Source: Alcaligenes aquatilis (lineage in GTDB: Bacteria > Pseudomonadota > Gammaproteobacteria > Burkholderiales > Burkholderiaceae_B). Taken from it: DNA of 64,000 nt. The notes under the pieces are model-generated. The model was not told the DNA's origin, did no database searches, and was given only the letters and a program-made list of their open reading frames with translations. Position numbers and translations under genes: made by a program. Shown here in pieces: positions 46,134 through 55,138 of the stretch (positions are counted from its first letter, which is position 1; every line of letters begins with the position of its first letter). The stretch covers positions 1,674,001 to 1,738,000 of the forward strand of contig NZ_CP022390.1 in assembly GCF_003076515.1 (NCBI RefSeq), read 5' to 3'.

Positions 46134-47780
46134 ATGTCTGAACGTGAATCGATGGAATATGACGTTATTATCGTCGGCGCTGGCCCTGCTGGTCTGGCCA
46201 CCGCGATACGTCTTAAACAGCTCGCCCAAGAAAAAGAACAAGAAATCAGCGTCTGTATCCTGGAAAAAGGCGCTGAAGTGGGGGCCCATATCCTGTCCGG
46301 CGCCGTCATGGATACGCGCGCGCTGGACGAACTGTTGCCGGACTGGAAAGCGCAAGGCGCCCCCATTTCGGTAGAAGTGACCGAAGACAAATTCCTGTTC
46401 CTGACCGAAAAAGGCGCACGCAGCACTCCCATGTGGTTGCTGCCCGACTGCTTCAAGAACCATGGCAATTACATCGTCCGCCTGGGCAATGTCGTGCAAT
46501 GGATGGGTGAACAGGCCGAGGCCCTGGGCGTGGATATATTCCCCGGCTTTGCCGCTGCCCACATTCTGTACGACGAGCAAGGCGCGGTACGTGGTGTTTT
46601 GACCGGTGACATGGGCGTGGCCCGTGACGGCACCCACACCTCCCACTACCAGCCTGGCATGGAATTGCTGGCGTCCTACACGATTTTTGCCGAAGGCTCG
46701 CGTGGCCACCTGGGCCGTGAGCTGACCGAACGCTTCAAGCTGGACGAATCCCGCAATGCACAAAGCTACGGCATTGGCATTAAAGAGCTGTGGGAAGTCG
46801 ATCCATCCCAGTCCCAGCCCGGTCTGGTGATTCACACCGCTGGCTGGCCTCTGGATTCAGACACCTACGGTGGCTCCTTCCTGTACCACCTGGATAACAA
46901 TCTGGTCATGGTCGGGATGGTGGTGGGTCTGGATTATGCCAATCCCTGGCTGTCTCCCTTTGAAGAGTTCCAGCGTTACAAAACTCACCCTGCCCTGCGC
47001 GCCACATTTGAAGGCGGCAAGCGCATTGCTTACGGGGCTCGTTCCCTGACGGCCGGTGGTTTGCTGGCACTACCCAAACTCAGCTTCCCCGGTGGCGCAC
47101 TGGTCGGTTGTGATGCGGGCTTCCTGAATGCCTCACGCATCAAGGGTAGCCACGCTGCCATCAAATCCGGTTCCCTGGCCGCTGAAGCCGCTTTCGAAGC
47201 CTTGCAAGCGGGTCGCAAGCAGGACGAACTGTCGCAATATGCCGAGAATTTCAAACAGTCCTGGCTGCATGAGGAACTGAACAAGGCCCGTAACTTCAAG
47301 CAATGGTTCAAGAAAGGTCGCTCGATTGCGTCCGTCATGACCTTTGTGGAGCAAGGTCTGCTCAAAGGCAAAATGCCCTGGACGCTACGTAACAACAAGC
47401 CTGACCACGCCTGTTTGCAGCCGGCAGCCGAATGCGCCCGCATCGACTACCCCAAGCCTGATGGCAAGATCACCTTCGATCGTCTCAGTTCCGTGTTTAT
47501 TTCAAACACCAACCACGAAGAAGATGAACCTGTTCACCTGACGCTGAAGGATCCATCCGTGCCTGTAGCCGTAAACCTGGCTCGTTACGGTGGCCCTGAA
47601 GCCCGCTTCTGTCCGGCCGGCGTGTACGAGTTCATCAAGACCGAAACCGGCGACGACAAGCTGCAGATCAATGCACAGAACTGTGTGCACTGCAAAACCT
47701 GTGATATTAAAGACCCTACCCAAAATATCGTCTGGGTGCCTCCACAAGGTGGTGAAGGTCCGGTGTACAACGGCATGTAA
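46134..47780 (+). CDS. etfD: Electron transfer flavoprotein-ubiquinone oxidoreductase
   Basis: A 548-residue ETF-QO that passes electrons from acyl-CoA and other dehydrogenases (via ETF) to ubiquinone. The N-terminal FAD motif is DVIIVGAGPAGLATAIRLKQLA. HILSGAVMDTRALDELLPDW and the mid-region GYGIGIKELWEV-type segment (QSYGIGIKELWEVDP) are conserved. At the C terminus, CPAGVYEF and NAQNCVHCKTCDIKDPTQNI supply the four cysteines of the [4Fe-4S] cluster. It is a peripheral inner-membrane protein. Hairpins follow the stop, including the disrupted terminator described below. Confidence 0.96.
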   Translation: MSERESMEYDVIIVGAGPAGLATAIRLKQLAQEKEQEISVCILEKGAEVGAHILSGAVMDTRALDELLPDWKAQGAPISVEVTEDKFLFLTEKGARSTPMWLLPDCFKNHGNYIVRLGNVVQWMGEQAEALGVDIFPGFAAAHILYDEQGAVRGVLTGDMGVARDGTHTSHYQPGMELLASYTIFAEGSRGHLGRELTERFKLDESRNAQSYGIGIKELWEVDPSQSQPGLVIHTAGWPLDSDTYGGSFLYHLDNNLVMVGMVVGLDYANPWLSPFEEFQRYKTHPALRATFEGGKRIAYGARSLTAGGLLALPKLSFPGGALVGCDAGFLNASRIKGSHAAIKSGSLAAEAAFEALQAGRKQDELSQYAENFKQSWLHEELNKARNFKQWFKKGRSIASVMTFVEQGLLKGKMPWTLRNNKPDHACLQPAAECARIDYPKPDGKITFDRLSSVFISNTNHEEDEPVHLTLKDPSVPVAVNLARYGGPEARFCPAGVYEFIKTETGDDKLQINAQNCVHCKTCDIKDPTQNIVWVPPQGGEGPVYNGM

Positions 47781-47788
47781 AAATAACT

Positions 47789-47816
47789 CTGGCCTTGGCG
47801 ATAACACCAAGGCCAG
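47789..47816 (+). terminator. Stem-loop just after etfD
   Basis: CTGGCCTTGG (47789-47798) pairs perfectly with CCAAGGCCAG (47807-47816) across an 8-base loop, 8 bases past the stop. There is no clear T run, so it may be a 3'-end protector or a weak terminator. Confidence 0.55.
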
Positions 47817-47830
47817 ACAGTTTGATGCTG

Positions 47831-47939
47831 AAAAAAACCACCCACTGAACTGCACCCCAAAAGTTGGACATTGATCCAACCTTTGGGGTGTTTTTCATGG
47901 CGAAATACAATAGTCAGTTCACACGCGGGTGGTTTTTTT
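47831..47939. terminator. Bidirectional etfD/DMT terminator split by a small insertion
   Basis: The outer arms AAAAAAACCACCC (47831-47843) and GGGTGGTTTTTTT (47927-47939) are perfectly complementary over 13 bases. Removing the 76-bp insert and one CAC repeat restores a normal hairpin with the loop ACGC. It would serve etfD on the plus strand and the DMT transporter gene on the minus strand, whose stop codon lies at 47938. Confidence 0.8.
47846..47921 (+). mobile_element. 76-bp IS3-family-like remnant with inverted ends and 3-bp target duplication
   Basis: The element is bounded by TGAACTG (47846-47852) and CAGTTCA (47915-47921) and flanked by CAC on both sides (47843-47845, 47922-47924). Inside is the palindrome CACCCCAAA-a-GTTGGA / TCCAAC-c-TTTGGGGTG (47853-47890). 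Next come a T-rich stretch and an ATG at 47897 opening MAKYNSQF, which resembles the first residues of IS3-group OrfA. TGAACTG/CCCC-rich ends followed by this palindrome are, as I recall, the left-end layout of many IS3 elements. No transposase remains. It is probably a deletion derivative in which an internal CAGTTCA replaced the right end. Confidence 0.7.
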
Positions 47940-48879
47940 AAGTTCTTTTTGATTTGCGCGATCGGCTGGGCCAGTTAACGACAAATAGCCCCAGTAGAAT
48001 CAGGCCAGTTCCCATCAACTCCAATTGAGTGGGCCATTCGTCCAACAGCAACCAGGCCAGCAGAACGGTCAGTGCAGGCACACCCAAGCTGGACATACCA
48101 GCCAAGGTCGCGCTGACGCGGCTGACCACCGCCATCCAAAGCAACCAACCCACGCCAGTGGCGATCACACCCAGATACAACACACCGCTAAACATTTGCC
48201 ACTCCATCACCAAAGAGCGCTGGGGGATCAAGAAACTCAAGGGCAGGACAATGACCACTCCCAAAAGGCATTGCCAGACTGTGGCGTTAAGCAGCTCAAC
48301 ACGATGACGTTCAAATAGCTGCTTGGAGTAAATTGCCCCCAAGGCCCAACTCACACCGCTGAGCGTTGCCAAAACAGAACCCAGTATGCCGCCCATTCCC
48401 TTCCAAGGCGCGATCAGGAGCATCAAACCCAAAATCGCAGGCACCATACCCATTACGTGGCGCTTTTGGGGACGCTGTCCCAACATGGGCCAGGACAGCA
48501 ACAAGATCCAGATGGGCATGGTGTAAGCCAGGGCAACCATCTTGCCCGCCCCACCCACCTGCAAGGAAAACTGGCTAAGCAGCTGAAATCCAGTGGTCTG
48601 GAAAATGGCCACACCCAGACTCAGCTTCCAGGGTGTGGGCCGCAAATGTCCGCCTTTAAGACGCAGCACCAACCATAAGAAAACGAATGCCACTGCATAG
48701 CGTGCTGCAATCAGATCAACTGGCCCGATGTAGAGGGTCATCGCCTTCATCACGACCCAGCTCATGCCCCAGGTCAGCACCACCAAACCCATCAGCGCCA
48801 AAGCACCCCTGTCTGCCTGCTGTTCCCCACTCAAACCTTTCCCCTTTTCTTTGAATTCATGGACCGATGTTTTGACCAC
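47938..48879 (-). CDS. DMT superfamily (EamA) transporter
   Basis: A 313-residue protein with about 10 membrane segments and two EamA domains. The first starts LMGLVVLTWGMSWVVMKAMTLYIGPVDLIAARYAVAFVFLWLVL, and the second half has SGVSWALGAIYSKQLFERHRVELLNATVWQCLLG. EamA proteins export amino acids or other metabolites; the substrate is unknown. The listed GTG start (48879) has no clear ribosome binding site. A TTG at 48834 with AAGGGG upstream is an alternative. Its stop overlaps the right arm of the interrupted terminator. Confidence 0.85.
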   Translation of the reverse strand: MVKTSVHEFKEKGKGLSGEQQADRGALALMGLVVLTWGMSWVVMKAMTLYIGPVDLIAARYAVAFVFLWLVLRLKGGHLRPTPWKLSLGVAIFQTTGFQLLSQFSLQVGGAGKMVALAYTMPIWILLLSWPMLGQRPQKRHVMGMVPAILGLMLLIAPWKGMGGILGSVLATLSGVSWALGAIYSKQLFERHRVELLNATVWQCLLGVVIVLPLSFLIPQRSLVMEWQMFSGVLYLGVIATGVGWLLWMAVVSRVSATLAGMSSLGVPALTVLLAWLLLDEWPTQLELMGTGLILLGLFVVNWPSRSRKSKRT

Positions 48880-48942
48880 GGACTCAATGCTAGGCTAATT
48901 CCGTATTGAGCAGGTCTCAAAGACACAATAATCAGAAGCAAT

Positions 48943-48975
48943 AAAAAAACCCTGGCTCCGGAAAGAAACCAGGGT
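48943..48975 (-). terminator. Terminator of acs
   Basis: ACCCTGG (48949-48955) pairs with CCAGGGT (48969-48975). On the minus strand it is followed by seven T. It lies 22 bases past the acs stop. Confidence 0.88.
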
Positions 48976-48997
48976 CAAACAGGAACTACCAAAAAAC

Positions 48998-50983
48998 TTA
49001 GTGTGCTTCGGACAACTGATCCAAAATTGCTGGGTTTTCCAGCGTGGATACGTCTTGCGTAATCGGCTCGTTATTGGCAACAAAACGCAGCAGACGACGC
49101 ATGATCTTGCCCGAACGTGTCTTGGGCAGGTTCTCGCCGAAGCGGATCTCACGAGGCTTGGCGATAGGACCAATTTCCTTGCCTACCCAATTGCGCAGAT
49201 CGGCGGCAACCTTGTCGGCCTCTTCGCCCGATGGCAGATCGCCATTGAGCACCACAAACGCCACAATGGCTTCACCCGTCGTTGGGTCAGGCTTGCCCAC
49301 AACAGCCGCTTCAGCCACCAGTGGGTGGGCAACCAAAGCCGACTCCACTTCCATCGTGCCCAAACGGTGGCCCGAGACGTTCAACACATCGTCAATACGG
49401 CCCATGACCCAGAAATAGCCGTCGGTATCACGCTGCGCACCATCACCGGCCAGGTAATAGCCTTTGAGCTCAGGCGGAAAGTAGCTTTTCACGAAGCGAT
49501 CCGGGTCACCCCAGATGGTGCGTATCATATTGGGCCAAGGCTTGCGAATGACCAGGAAACCGCCGTTGCCGCGCTCGACCTCCTCACCTACCTCATCCAC
49601 AATCGCCACGTCCATGCCGGGAAATGGCAAACCGCAGGAGCCGGGTTTCAATGGAGTGGCGCCTGGCAAGGGAGTAATGACGTGACCGCCCGTTTCAGTT
49701 TGCCACCAGGTATCCACAATGGGGCAACGCTCGCGGCCCACATTCTTGAAATACCACATCCAAGCTTCAGGGTTGATGGGCTCGCCCACCGAACCAATAA
49801 TACGCAGGCTATCCAGATTGTATTGTTTGGGGTGAATGGCCTCGTCCGCTTCGGCTGCCTTGGTCAAGGAGCGAATAGCGGTAGGTGCCGTGTAGAACAC
49901 CGTCACGCCGTGGCGCTCAATCATGTTCCAGAAACGGCCAGCATCCGGATAGGTAGGCACGCCTTCAAACACGACTTGTGTCACGCCAGCGGCCAGAGGG
50001 CCGTAGGTGATGAAGGTGTGGCCTGTTACCCAACCGATGTCGGCTGTACACCAGAACACATCGCTGTCTTTGGCATCGAAGGTCCACTGTACGCTCAGCA
50101 TGGCACCTAGCAGGTAGCCAGCCGAAGAGTGCTGCACGCCTTTAGGCTTGCCAGTGGAGCCAGAGGTGTACAGAACAAACAGAGGGTGTTCTGCATTCAC
50201 GGACACGGCTGGGCAATCGCTGCTTTGGCCCTTGACGGCATCTTCCCACCACAGGTCACGGCCTTCGTGCCAGGCAACAGGCCCGCCTGTACGCTTGTAC
50301 ACGATAACGTGACGCACGGCTTCGCAGTCGCCTCCGCTCAGGGCTTCGTCAACTGCATTTTTCAAAGGGATGGCACGGCCACCGCGACGTTGCTCGTCAG
50401 CGGTAATGACCAAGGTAGCGCCCACGTCCACCGCACGTTCGTGCAGACTCTTGGCCGAGAAACCACCAAACACCACAGAGTGGGTAATACCCAAACGGGC
50501 ACATGCCTGCATGGCCACAATGGCTTGCACCGACATGGGCATATAGATCAGGGCGCGTTCGCCGGTTTTGTAGCCCAGGGCTTTCAAACCATTGGCAAAC
50601 TGGCAAACTTGTTCGTACAGCTCGCGGAAGGTCACTTTAGTGACTTCGCCACCGTCAGCTTCAAAGATCAGCGCGGTTTTGTTTTCGGTGGGTGTGCCCA
50701 GGTGCTTGTCCAGACAGTTAGCCGAGACGTTCAGCTCACCATCATAGAACCACTTGTAAAACGGGGGCTTGCTATCGTCCAGAACCTGGGTGAAAGGCTT
50801 GGTCCAGACCAGACGATCACGGGCCAACTCCGCCCAGTAGCCGGGATAATCCTGCTCGGCCTTCTGACAAAGCTCCTGGTAGGCTGCCATGCCAGCGATG
50901 CGAGCATCGCGTTCCAGATCCGGGAACACGGGAAATACCCGACTTTCCGACAGGACGGATTCAATAGACGTTGGACCGCTCAT
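48998..50983 (-). CDS. acs: Acetyl-CoA synthetase (AMP-forming)
   Basis: A 661-residue Acs converting acetate, ATP and CoA to acetyl-CoA. The ATP-binding signature [16 protein letters not shown] is present, as is [18 protein letters not shown]. The C-terminal motif [14 protein letters not shown] carries the lysine that is acetylated to switch the enzyme off. The start [18 protein letters not shown] is typical of beta-proteobacterial Acs. It is monocistronic. Confidence 0.97.
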   Translation of the reverse strand: MSGPTSIESVLSESRVFPVFPDLERDARIAGMAAYQELCQKAEQDYPGYWAELARDRLVWTKPFTQVLDDSKPPFYKWFYDGELNVSANCLDKHLGTPTENKTALIFEADGGEVTKVTFRELYEQVCQFANGLKALGYKTGERALIYMPMSVQAIVAMQACARLGITHSVVFGGFSAKSLHERAVDVGATLVITADEQRRGGRAIPLKNAVDEALSGGDCEAVRHVIVYKRTGGPVAWHEGRDLWWEDAVKGQSSDCPAVSVNAEHPLFVLYTSGSTGKPKGVQHSSAGYLLGAMLSVQWTFDAKDSDVFWCTADIGWVTGHTFITYGPLAAGVTQVVFEGVPTYPDAGRFWNMIERHGVTVFYTAPTAIRSLTKAAEADEAIHPKQYNLDSLRIIGSVGEPINPEAWMWYFKNVGRERCPIVDTWWQTETGGHVITPLPGATPLKPGSCGLPFPGMDVAIVDEVGEEVERGNGGFLVIRKPWPNMIRTIWGDPDRFVKSYFPPELKGYYLAGDGAQRDTDGYFWVMGRIDDVLNVSGHRLGTMEVESALVAHPLVAEAAVVGKPDPTTGEAIVAFVVLNGDLPSGEEADKVAADLRNWVGKEIGPIAKPREIRFGENLPKTRSGKIMRRLLRFVANNEPITQDVSTLENPAILDQLSEAH

Positions 50984-51079
50984 AGTTTGGCTCCTTTATT
51001 TTCCAGATTTGGTGTTTTTTTTGGGATGCGCAAGGGCAGCCCAGCTTAATTTTATATAAACGTAACGTGCCTTACTTAC

Positions 51080-52396
51080 TCAATCCTGACAACTGAGATC
51101 GGCTTGATTCTTGGCCAAAATGCCACGCGGAAAATTCAAACGCGACAGGATCAGCAGGCCCGCCAGAAAAAACAATCCCGTGCAGGTCAGAGCCAAACGG
51201 TGGTTTCCACCACTTAGCCAAGTCACCAGGCCATAAGACAGCGGACCACATACGGCAGCCAACTGAATGGCAAAAGTCCACAAGGCGAAAAACTCGGCCA
51301 AACGGCTCTTGGGTGCCAACAAGCCCACCATGGCCCGACCCGCACTTTGACTACTTCCTATACATAGCCCGGCAACGGCTGCTGCGGTCCAAAATCCGGC
51401 CAAAGAACGCGTACTGACCGCAATCCCCACCATGACTAGCCAAGCGCACAGCGTCAGTGCCAACGCACGCCGATGGCCAATGCGATCTTGTACATGGCCA
51501 AACAGCAAAGCCCCCACCGCTGCCGCGATATTGACGGTAAAAATCAAGGCCATGGTTTGCGCCATCGTAAAGCCCATGGCCTCAGTGGCGTACACCGCTG
51601 ACAAGGTAATAATGACGGCAATCCCGGCCTGATAGGCAGCACCACACAACAACAAGGTGCGGAAATCGGGAAAATGCTGATGCACATCGCGCGCCGATGC
51701 AATCAAACGCGACAGCATGCCTTGCTGCTCTGCGCCACTAGGTGCACTGCGTTCGCGCAGAAACAAAAAAGAAGGCAAGGCCGACAGAGCAAACAAGGTA
51801 GCCGTAATCAAAGCAATGCCCGGTACATACTCCTGAGCCGTCCAGCCCTGCGACGTTGCCCAGGTCAAGAAACCGAGAGACAGCCCCAAAGCCAACATAC
51901 CCCCAAAATAGCCAAAACCCCAGCCCCAACCGGAGACTCGTCCCAAGGCGTCAGGCCGAGCGATTTCCGGTAAGAAAGCGCCGATAACGGACTCGCCTAT
52001 GCAGTAGCAATAATTGGATAACGCAATGAAAACCAGAGCCCAGACAATGTCATTGGGGCCGGCCCAATACAACATCACGGTTGCCAACACGCAACCTATG
52101 GTGCTGCTAAACAAAAGCCGTCTTTTGCCTTGACGGGCATCGGCTTTTGCACCGAGTCCGGGCATGGTCAACATGATGCTTAAATACGAAGCAGACAAGG
52201 CCAAGGTCCATGCCAAGGTAGCCCAACTGCGGCCTTCAGCGATCACACCTACAAAATAGGCACTGTAAACACTGGTCAAAATCACGGTGGTGTAGCCAGA
52301 GTTTGCAAAATCGTACATGGCCCAAGCCCACAACTCACGCAGCCGTACTCCTTCATTTAGTGCTTTCCCTAGGGCTTGTCCTATAAATCGCATCAT
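51080..52396 (-). CDS. MFS transporter of the UMF1/Atg22-like family
   Basis: A 438-residue protein with about 12 membrane segments. WAWAMYDFANSGYTTVILTSVYSAYFVGVIA at the N terminus is the signature of the UMF1 (Atg22/BtlA-like) family. PGLGAKADARQGKRRLLF matches loop 2-3, and FLPEIARPDALGRVSGWGWGFGYFGGMLALGLSL is the second conserved block. Substrates of bacterial members are unknown; fungal Atg22 exports amino acids from the vacuole. It is a single gene downstream of nothing obvious, divergent from the NlpC/P60 gene. Confidence 0.85.
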   Translation of the reverse strand: MMRFIGQALGKALNEGVRLRELWAWAMYDFANSGYTTVILTSVYSAYFVGVIAEGRSWATLAWTLALSASYLSIMLTMPGLGAKADARQGKRRLLFSSTIGCVLATVMLYWAGPNDIVWALVFIALSNYCYCIGESVIGAFLPEIARPDALGRVSGWGWGFGYFGGMLALGLSLGFLTWATSQGWTAQEYVPGIALITATLFALSALPSFLFLRERSAPSGAEQQGMLSRLIASARDVHQHFPDFRTLLLCGAAYQAGIAVIITLSAVYATEAMGFTMAQTMALIFTVNIAAAVGALLFGHVQDRIGHRRALALTLCAWLVMVGIAVSTRSLAGFWTAAAVAGLCIGSSQSAGRAMVGLLAPKSRLAEFFALWTFAIQLAAVCGPLSYGLVTWLSGGNHRLALTCTGLFFLAGLLILSRLNFPRGILAKNQADLSCQD

Positions 52397-52730
52397 TCAA
52401 TCTCTATAAACAGTAAAACTTCGCTCTATTTCGGTTAATTTCCTGCAAGCCACCCAAAAGAGCACTGGACCCATGAACAGGGCCTGAAAACCGCTGCCAG
52501 CCACACTTTGCAACTGTATGATTCAATCGCAAAATACACTCCTACAATGCTTTACGGTGCAATTATCATCCGGTACACTGCTTAGCACTCAACGCACAGC
52601 AACGTTCGGCAAAGTATGGTGCTTTTAGCCATACTTACAGCCCTGATACCCATCAATTGCTGCTAATTTCAGCAAAAATAGGCATCAAGGTTGTGCTGCT
52701 GCCCACCAAGTCCTTAAAAAAGCCCTGGTC
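52397..52730. other. Divergent upstream region of the UMF1 and NlpC/P60 genes
   Basis: About 330 bases. A hairpin AAGTATGG (52612-52619) / CCATACTT (52629-52636) with a 9-base T-rich loop lies about 100 bases before the NlpC/P60 start and may be in its leader. I recognise no operator or small gene. Confidence 0.45.
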
Positions 52731-53450
52731 ATGCCGCCACATTACCTGAATCCACCCGCACTTTTGCATATTACTTATCGCAGCGCCAAGTATCTTTTGT
52801 TAGCCGGTGCGCTAGCCTTAACCGGGTGCGCCACCACTGGAACTCAACAGTCCAGCCAGAACAAAGATCGTGCAGAGCTGGATCACGCTTACTACGCCGA
52901 TTACGAATTCCAGACCGAGTCCGACCCGTTAGGTACGTATCTGGCCAATCGCGCTCGCAACGACATTAATATTGCGTATAGCAGCGATCGTCGCCAAGGG
53001 CGTACCGAAAGCCGCAGCAGCCGAAACGCTTCCTCTAACCATGGCTTGGCCACCACTGCCCTTAATTTTCTGGGCGTGAAGTACAGCTTTGGTGGCGACG
53101 CTCCCAGCACTGGCTTTGATTGCAGTGGCCTAGTGTCTTATGTCGCTGAAAAATCCCTGGGACTGAAACTGCCCCGCCAATCCAAAGACATTGCTAAAGA
53201 AGGCATCTCAGTTAACCGTAGCGAGCTGCGCAAAGGCGACCTGGTTTTCTTCAATACCCGTGGCGCTCGTTTTTCTCACGTAGGCATTTACTTGGGCGAT
53301 GACAAATTTGTTCATGCGCCTCGCACTGGCGCCGTAGTACGCGTTGAGAGCATGCAAGTGGGTTACTGGAAAAAACGCTATAACGGTGCACGGCGTTTGG
53401 CCGCTGCCGATACCCAGCAATCCGAAGCCCGTCTGCGTAGCGTCAAGTAA
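52731..53450 (+). CDS. NlpC/P60-family peptidoglycan hydrolase, lipoprotein
   Basis: A 239-residue lipoprotein with an N-terminal signal ending in lipobox LTGC (C33). The C-terminal NlpC/P60 domain (about 107-225) has the catalytic Cys C131 in TGFDCSGLV, His H183 in FSHVGIYLG and a third polar residue H195 in FVHAPRTG, the same order as in MepS/Spr. Such enzymes cut D-Ala-mDAP crosslinks or D-Glu-mDAP bonds in peptidoglycan. The linker (about 40-105) is polar. It has its own terminator. Confidence 0.9.
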   Translation: MPPHYLNPPALLHITYRSAKYLLLAGALALTGCATTGTQQSSQNKDRAELDHAYYADYEFQTESDPLGTYLANRARNDINIAYSSDRRQGRTESRSSRNASSNHGLATTALNFLGVKYSFGGDAPSTGFDCSGLVSYVAEKSLGLKLPRQSKDIAKEGISVNRSELRKGDLVFFNTRGARFSHVGIYLGDDKFVHAPRTGAVVRVESMQVGYWKKRYNGARRLAAADTQQSEARLRSVK

Positions 53451-53482
53451 AGACCGCCCTGCTGCCATTTCAGGCAATACAC

Positions 53483-53517
53483 AAAAAAGCCACTGTTTCA
53501 TCACAGTGGCTTTTTTT
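53483..53517. terminator. Bidirectional terminator between NlpC/P60 and DUF2325 genes
   Basis: GCCACTGT (53489-53496) pairs perfectly with ACAGTGGC (53503-53510), with A and T runs outside. Confidence 0.9.
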
Positions 53518-53559
53518 CTTACAGACTCCTTCTTTGCCCCAGTAAGTCATGCCGCCAAT

Positions 53560-53907
53560 CTAGTGGCTCTTGGACTTACCGAGCGGACAAGACTCACAAT
53601 AGCCGCATTGGGTTAAGGCTTGCTTCATACTGCAAACCGAGCGTCGGCAGGCGACCACTCGAATACCGGACTTCAAGGCAGCGGCCCGGAAGGTTTTCAT
53701 GACGTTGTGACCCAGGAAATCGGTCAGGAGAATCAACAAATCGGTGCCGGAAGGCAACTGCAGGGTTTTTTTCTGATGCGCGGGATCACGACCGCTAATA
53801 TGGTGTTTGATCGAAATATTGTGGATCTTGAGCAGGTCGGGAATATTCCCCAGACGGTCTGCTCCAACCACGACTGCACTGACGTATTGAGACACAGAAA
53901 GCTCCAT
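53560..53907 (-). CDS. DUF2325 domain-containing protein under a Fur-box promoter
   Basis: A 115-residue protein of the DUF2325 family, whose function is unknown. It begins MELSVSQYVSAVVVGADRLGNIPDLL. The middle has the conserved GTDLLILLTDFLGHNVMKTFRAAALKSGIRVVACRRS, and the C terminus carries cysteines as CRRSVC and CGYCESCPLG, a plausible metal or Fe-S/thiol site. The promoter is overlaid by a strong Fur-box sequence, so expression is probably iron-repressed. That suggests a role under iron limitation, but no siderophore or heme genes are adjacent. Confidence 0.8.
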   Translation of the reverse strand: MELSVSQYVSAVVVGADRLGNIPDLLKIHNISIKHHISGRDPAHQKKTLQLPSGTDLLILLTDFLGHNVMKTFRAAALKSGIRVVACRRSVCSMKQALTQCGYCESCPLGKSKSH

Positions 53908-53922
53908 TGGCTAAGAAAGTTG

Positions 53923-53955
53923 GATAATGATAATCATTCTTATTATCATAGTCAA
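53923..53955 (-). promoter_or_regulatory. Sigma-70 promoter overlaid by a Fur box
   Basis: On the minus strand TTGACT (plus 53950-53955), a 17-bp spacer and TATCAT (plus 53927-53932) form a promoter 20 bases before the DUF2325 ATG. On the plus strand GATAATGATAATCATTC from 53923 matches the 19-bp Fur consensus at 16 of 19 positions. ATTATC repeats continue to 53948 and may allow a second dimer to bind. The box covers the -10 and spacer. Confidence 0.75.
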
Positions 53956-54049
53956 TTGAGCCGATAGCTTGTTTCAATTTTTACTTATAACCTTCGACCA
54001 TAAGTCTTACCAACTTTGCAATCATCCACTGGCAGCACAACAAACAAGA

Positions 54050-54077
54050 AGAGCCACCGTGTGATCACGATGGCTCT
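54050..54077 (-). terminator. Terminator of cysB
   Basis: AGAGCCA (54050-54056) pairs with TGGCTCT (54071-54077), with inner pairs extending the stem. On the minus strand the stem is followed by TCTTGTTTG, a weak T-rich tail. Confidence 0.6.
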
Positions 54078-54101
54078 GTTACCAGCCCAACAGCCGCTGC
54101 T

Positions 54102-55052
54102 TTACAACGGGCTACCAGTCTGCTTTTCATCCAGAGCGCTAAGCACCACATCGCGGGTCAATTCCGGTGCCAACATCTCCAACAACTCGAAAATGTAGTC
54201 ACGTAAGAAGGCCCCGGCTTTCACCGCTACCTTGGTATGGTGCGCGCCGAACAAATGCCCTGCTGGCAGGCCCACCAAACCCTTGTCACGACGCGGATCG
54301 AACGCGATGCCAGCGATGATACCGATACCCAGACCGACATCAACGTAGGTCTTAATCACGTCAGCGTCAATCGCCTCCAGCACAATGTCCGGAGTGATGC
54401 CGTGCTTGGCAAAGGCTTCATCAATCGAACCCCGACCCGAGAAGGCATGGTCGTAAGTCACGATGGGATATTGCGCCAGGGTTTCGATGGACAGTTGCTT
54501 GTTGGCAGGCAGATCAGCCAACGGATGATCCGGCGTCACCACCACCGTGTGCTCCCAGGTGTAGACCGGCAACGCGACCAGGCCCGGCGTCAAGGCCAGG
54601 GTTTCAGTTGCAATCGCAACGTCGGCCTGCTCGTGTAGCACCATCTGGGCCAGCACGGGTGGGCTACCTTCCGCCAAGGACATATGGACCTTGGGAAAGC
54701 GACGACGGAATTCAGGGATCACCTTGGGCAGCAAATATCGTGCCTGGGCATGGGTACAAGCAATGACCAAAGTGCCCTCATCGCGGCGGGCGAAGTCGTC
54801 GCTGACACGCTTGAGGTTGTCGATCTCGCGCATGATGCGGTCAATCACCTCAGCGACGGCTTCGCCCGGTCGGGTCAGGCCCTTAATGCGTTTTCCATGA
54901 CGTTCAAAAATCTTGATGCCCAGCTCATCTTCAAACTCGATGATCGCCTTGGACACCCCCGGCTGGGAGGTATAAAGCGAACGAGCGGCTTCAGTCAGAT
55001 TGAAGTTACGTCGGATGGTCTCTCGGACAAAGCGGAATTGTTGAATATTCAT
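54102..55052 (-). CDS. cysB: CysB-type LysR regulator of sulfur assimilation
   Basis: A 316-residue LysR protein. The N-terminal HTH MNIQQFRFVRETIRRNFNLTEAARSLYTSQPGVSKAIIEFEDELGIKIF is very close to CysB/Cbl. The effector domain has ACTHAQARYLLPKVIPEFRRRFPKVHMSLAEGSP, also CysB-like. CysB activates sulfate-reduction and cysteine genes with N-acetylserine as inducer. cysE, which makes O-acetylserine, lies about 7 kb away, but no cys operon is adjacent. AT-rich dyads upstream (55078-55094, 55108-55135) may serve autoregulation. Confidence 0.88.
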   Translation of the reverse strand: MNIQQFRFVRETIRRNFNLTEAARSLYTSQPGVSKAIIEFEDELGIKIFERHGKRIKGLTRPGEAVAEVIDRIMREIDNLKRVSDDFARRDEGTLVIACTHAQARYLLPKVIPEFRRRFPKVHMSLAEGSPPVLAQMVLHEQADVAIATETLALTPGLVALPVYTWEHTVVVTPDHPLADLPANKQLSIETLAQYPIVTYDHAFSGRGSIDEAFAKHGITPDIVLEAIDADVIKTYVDVGLGIGIIAGIAFDPRRDKGLVGLPAGHLFGAHHTKVAVKAGAFLRDYIFELLEMLAPELTRDVVLSALDEKQTGSPL

Positions 55053-55138
55053 ATGTTAATAGCCCCAGGTACAGGACTATTATATGTAATAAGAAGCAGC
55101 CCGCTTATTGCATTAAGTTATATATATAGATGCAACGA

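Noticed and set aside
47897..47941. A 14-codon frame beginning MAKYNSQF
   Set aside because: It is only the first codons of an IS3-like OrfA joined to terminator sequence. It was kept as evidence for the element, not as a gene.
55078..55135. AT-rich dyads upstream of cysB as a promoter/operator pair
   Set aside because: They are suggestive of LysR-type sites, but no clear T-N11-A site aligned with a promoter is visible, so they are mentioned only in the cysB entry.
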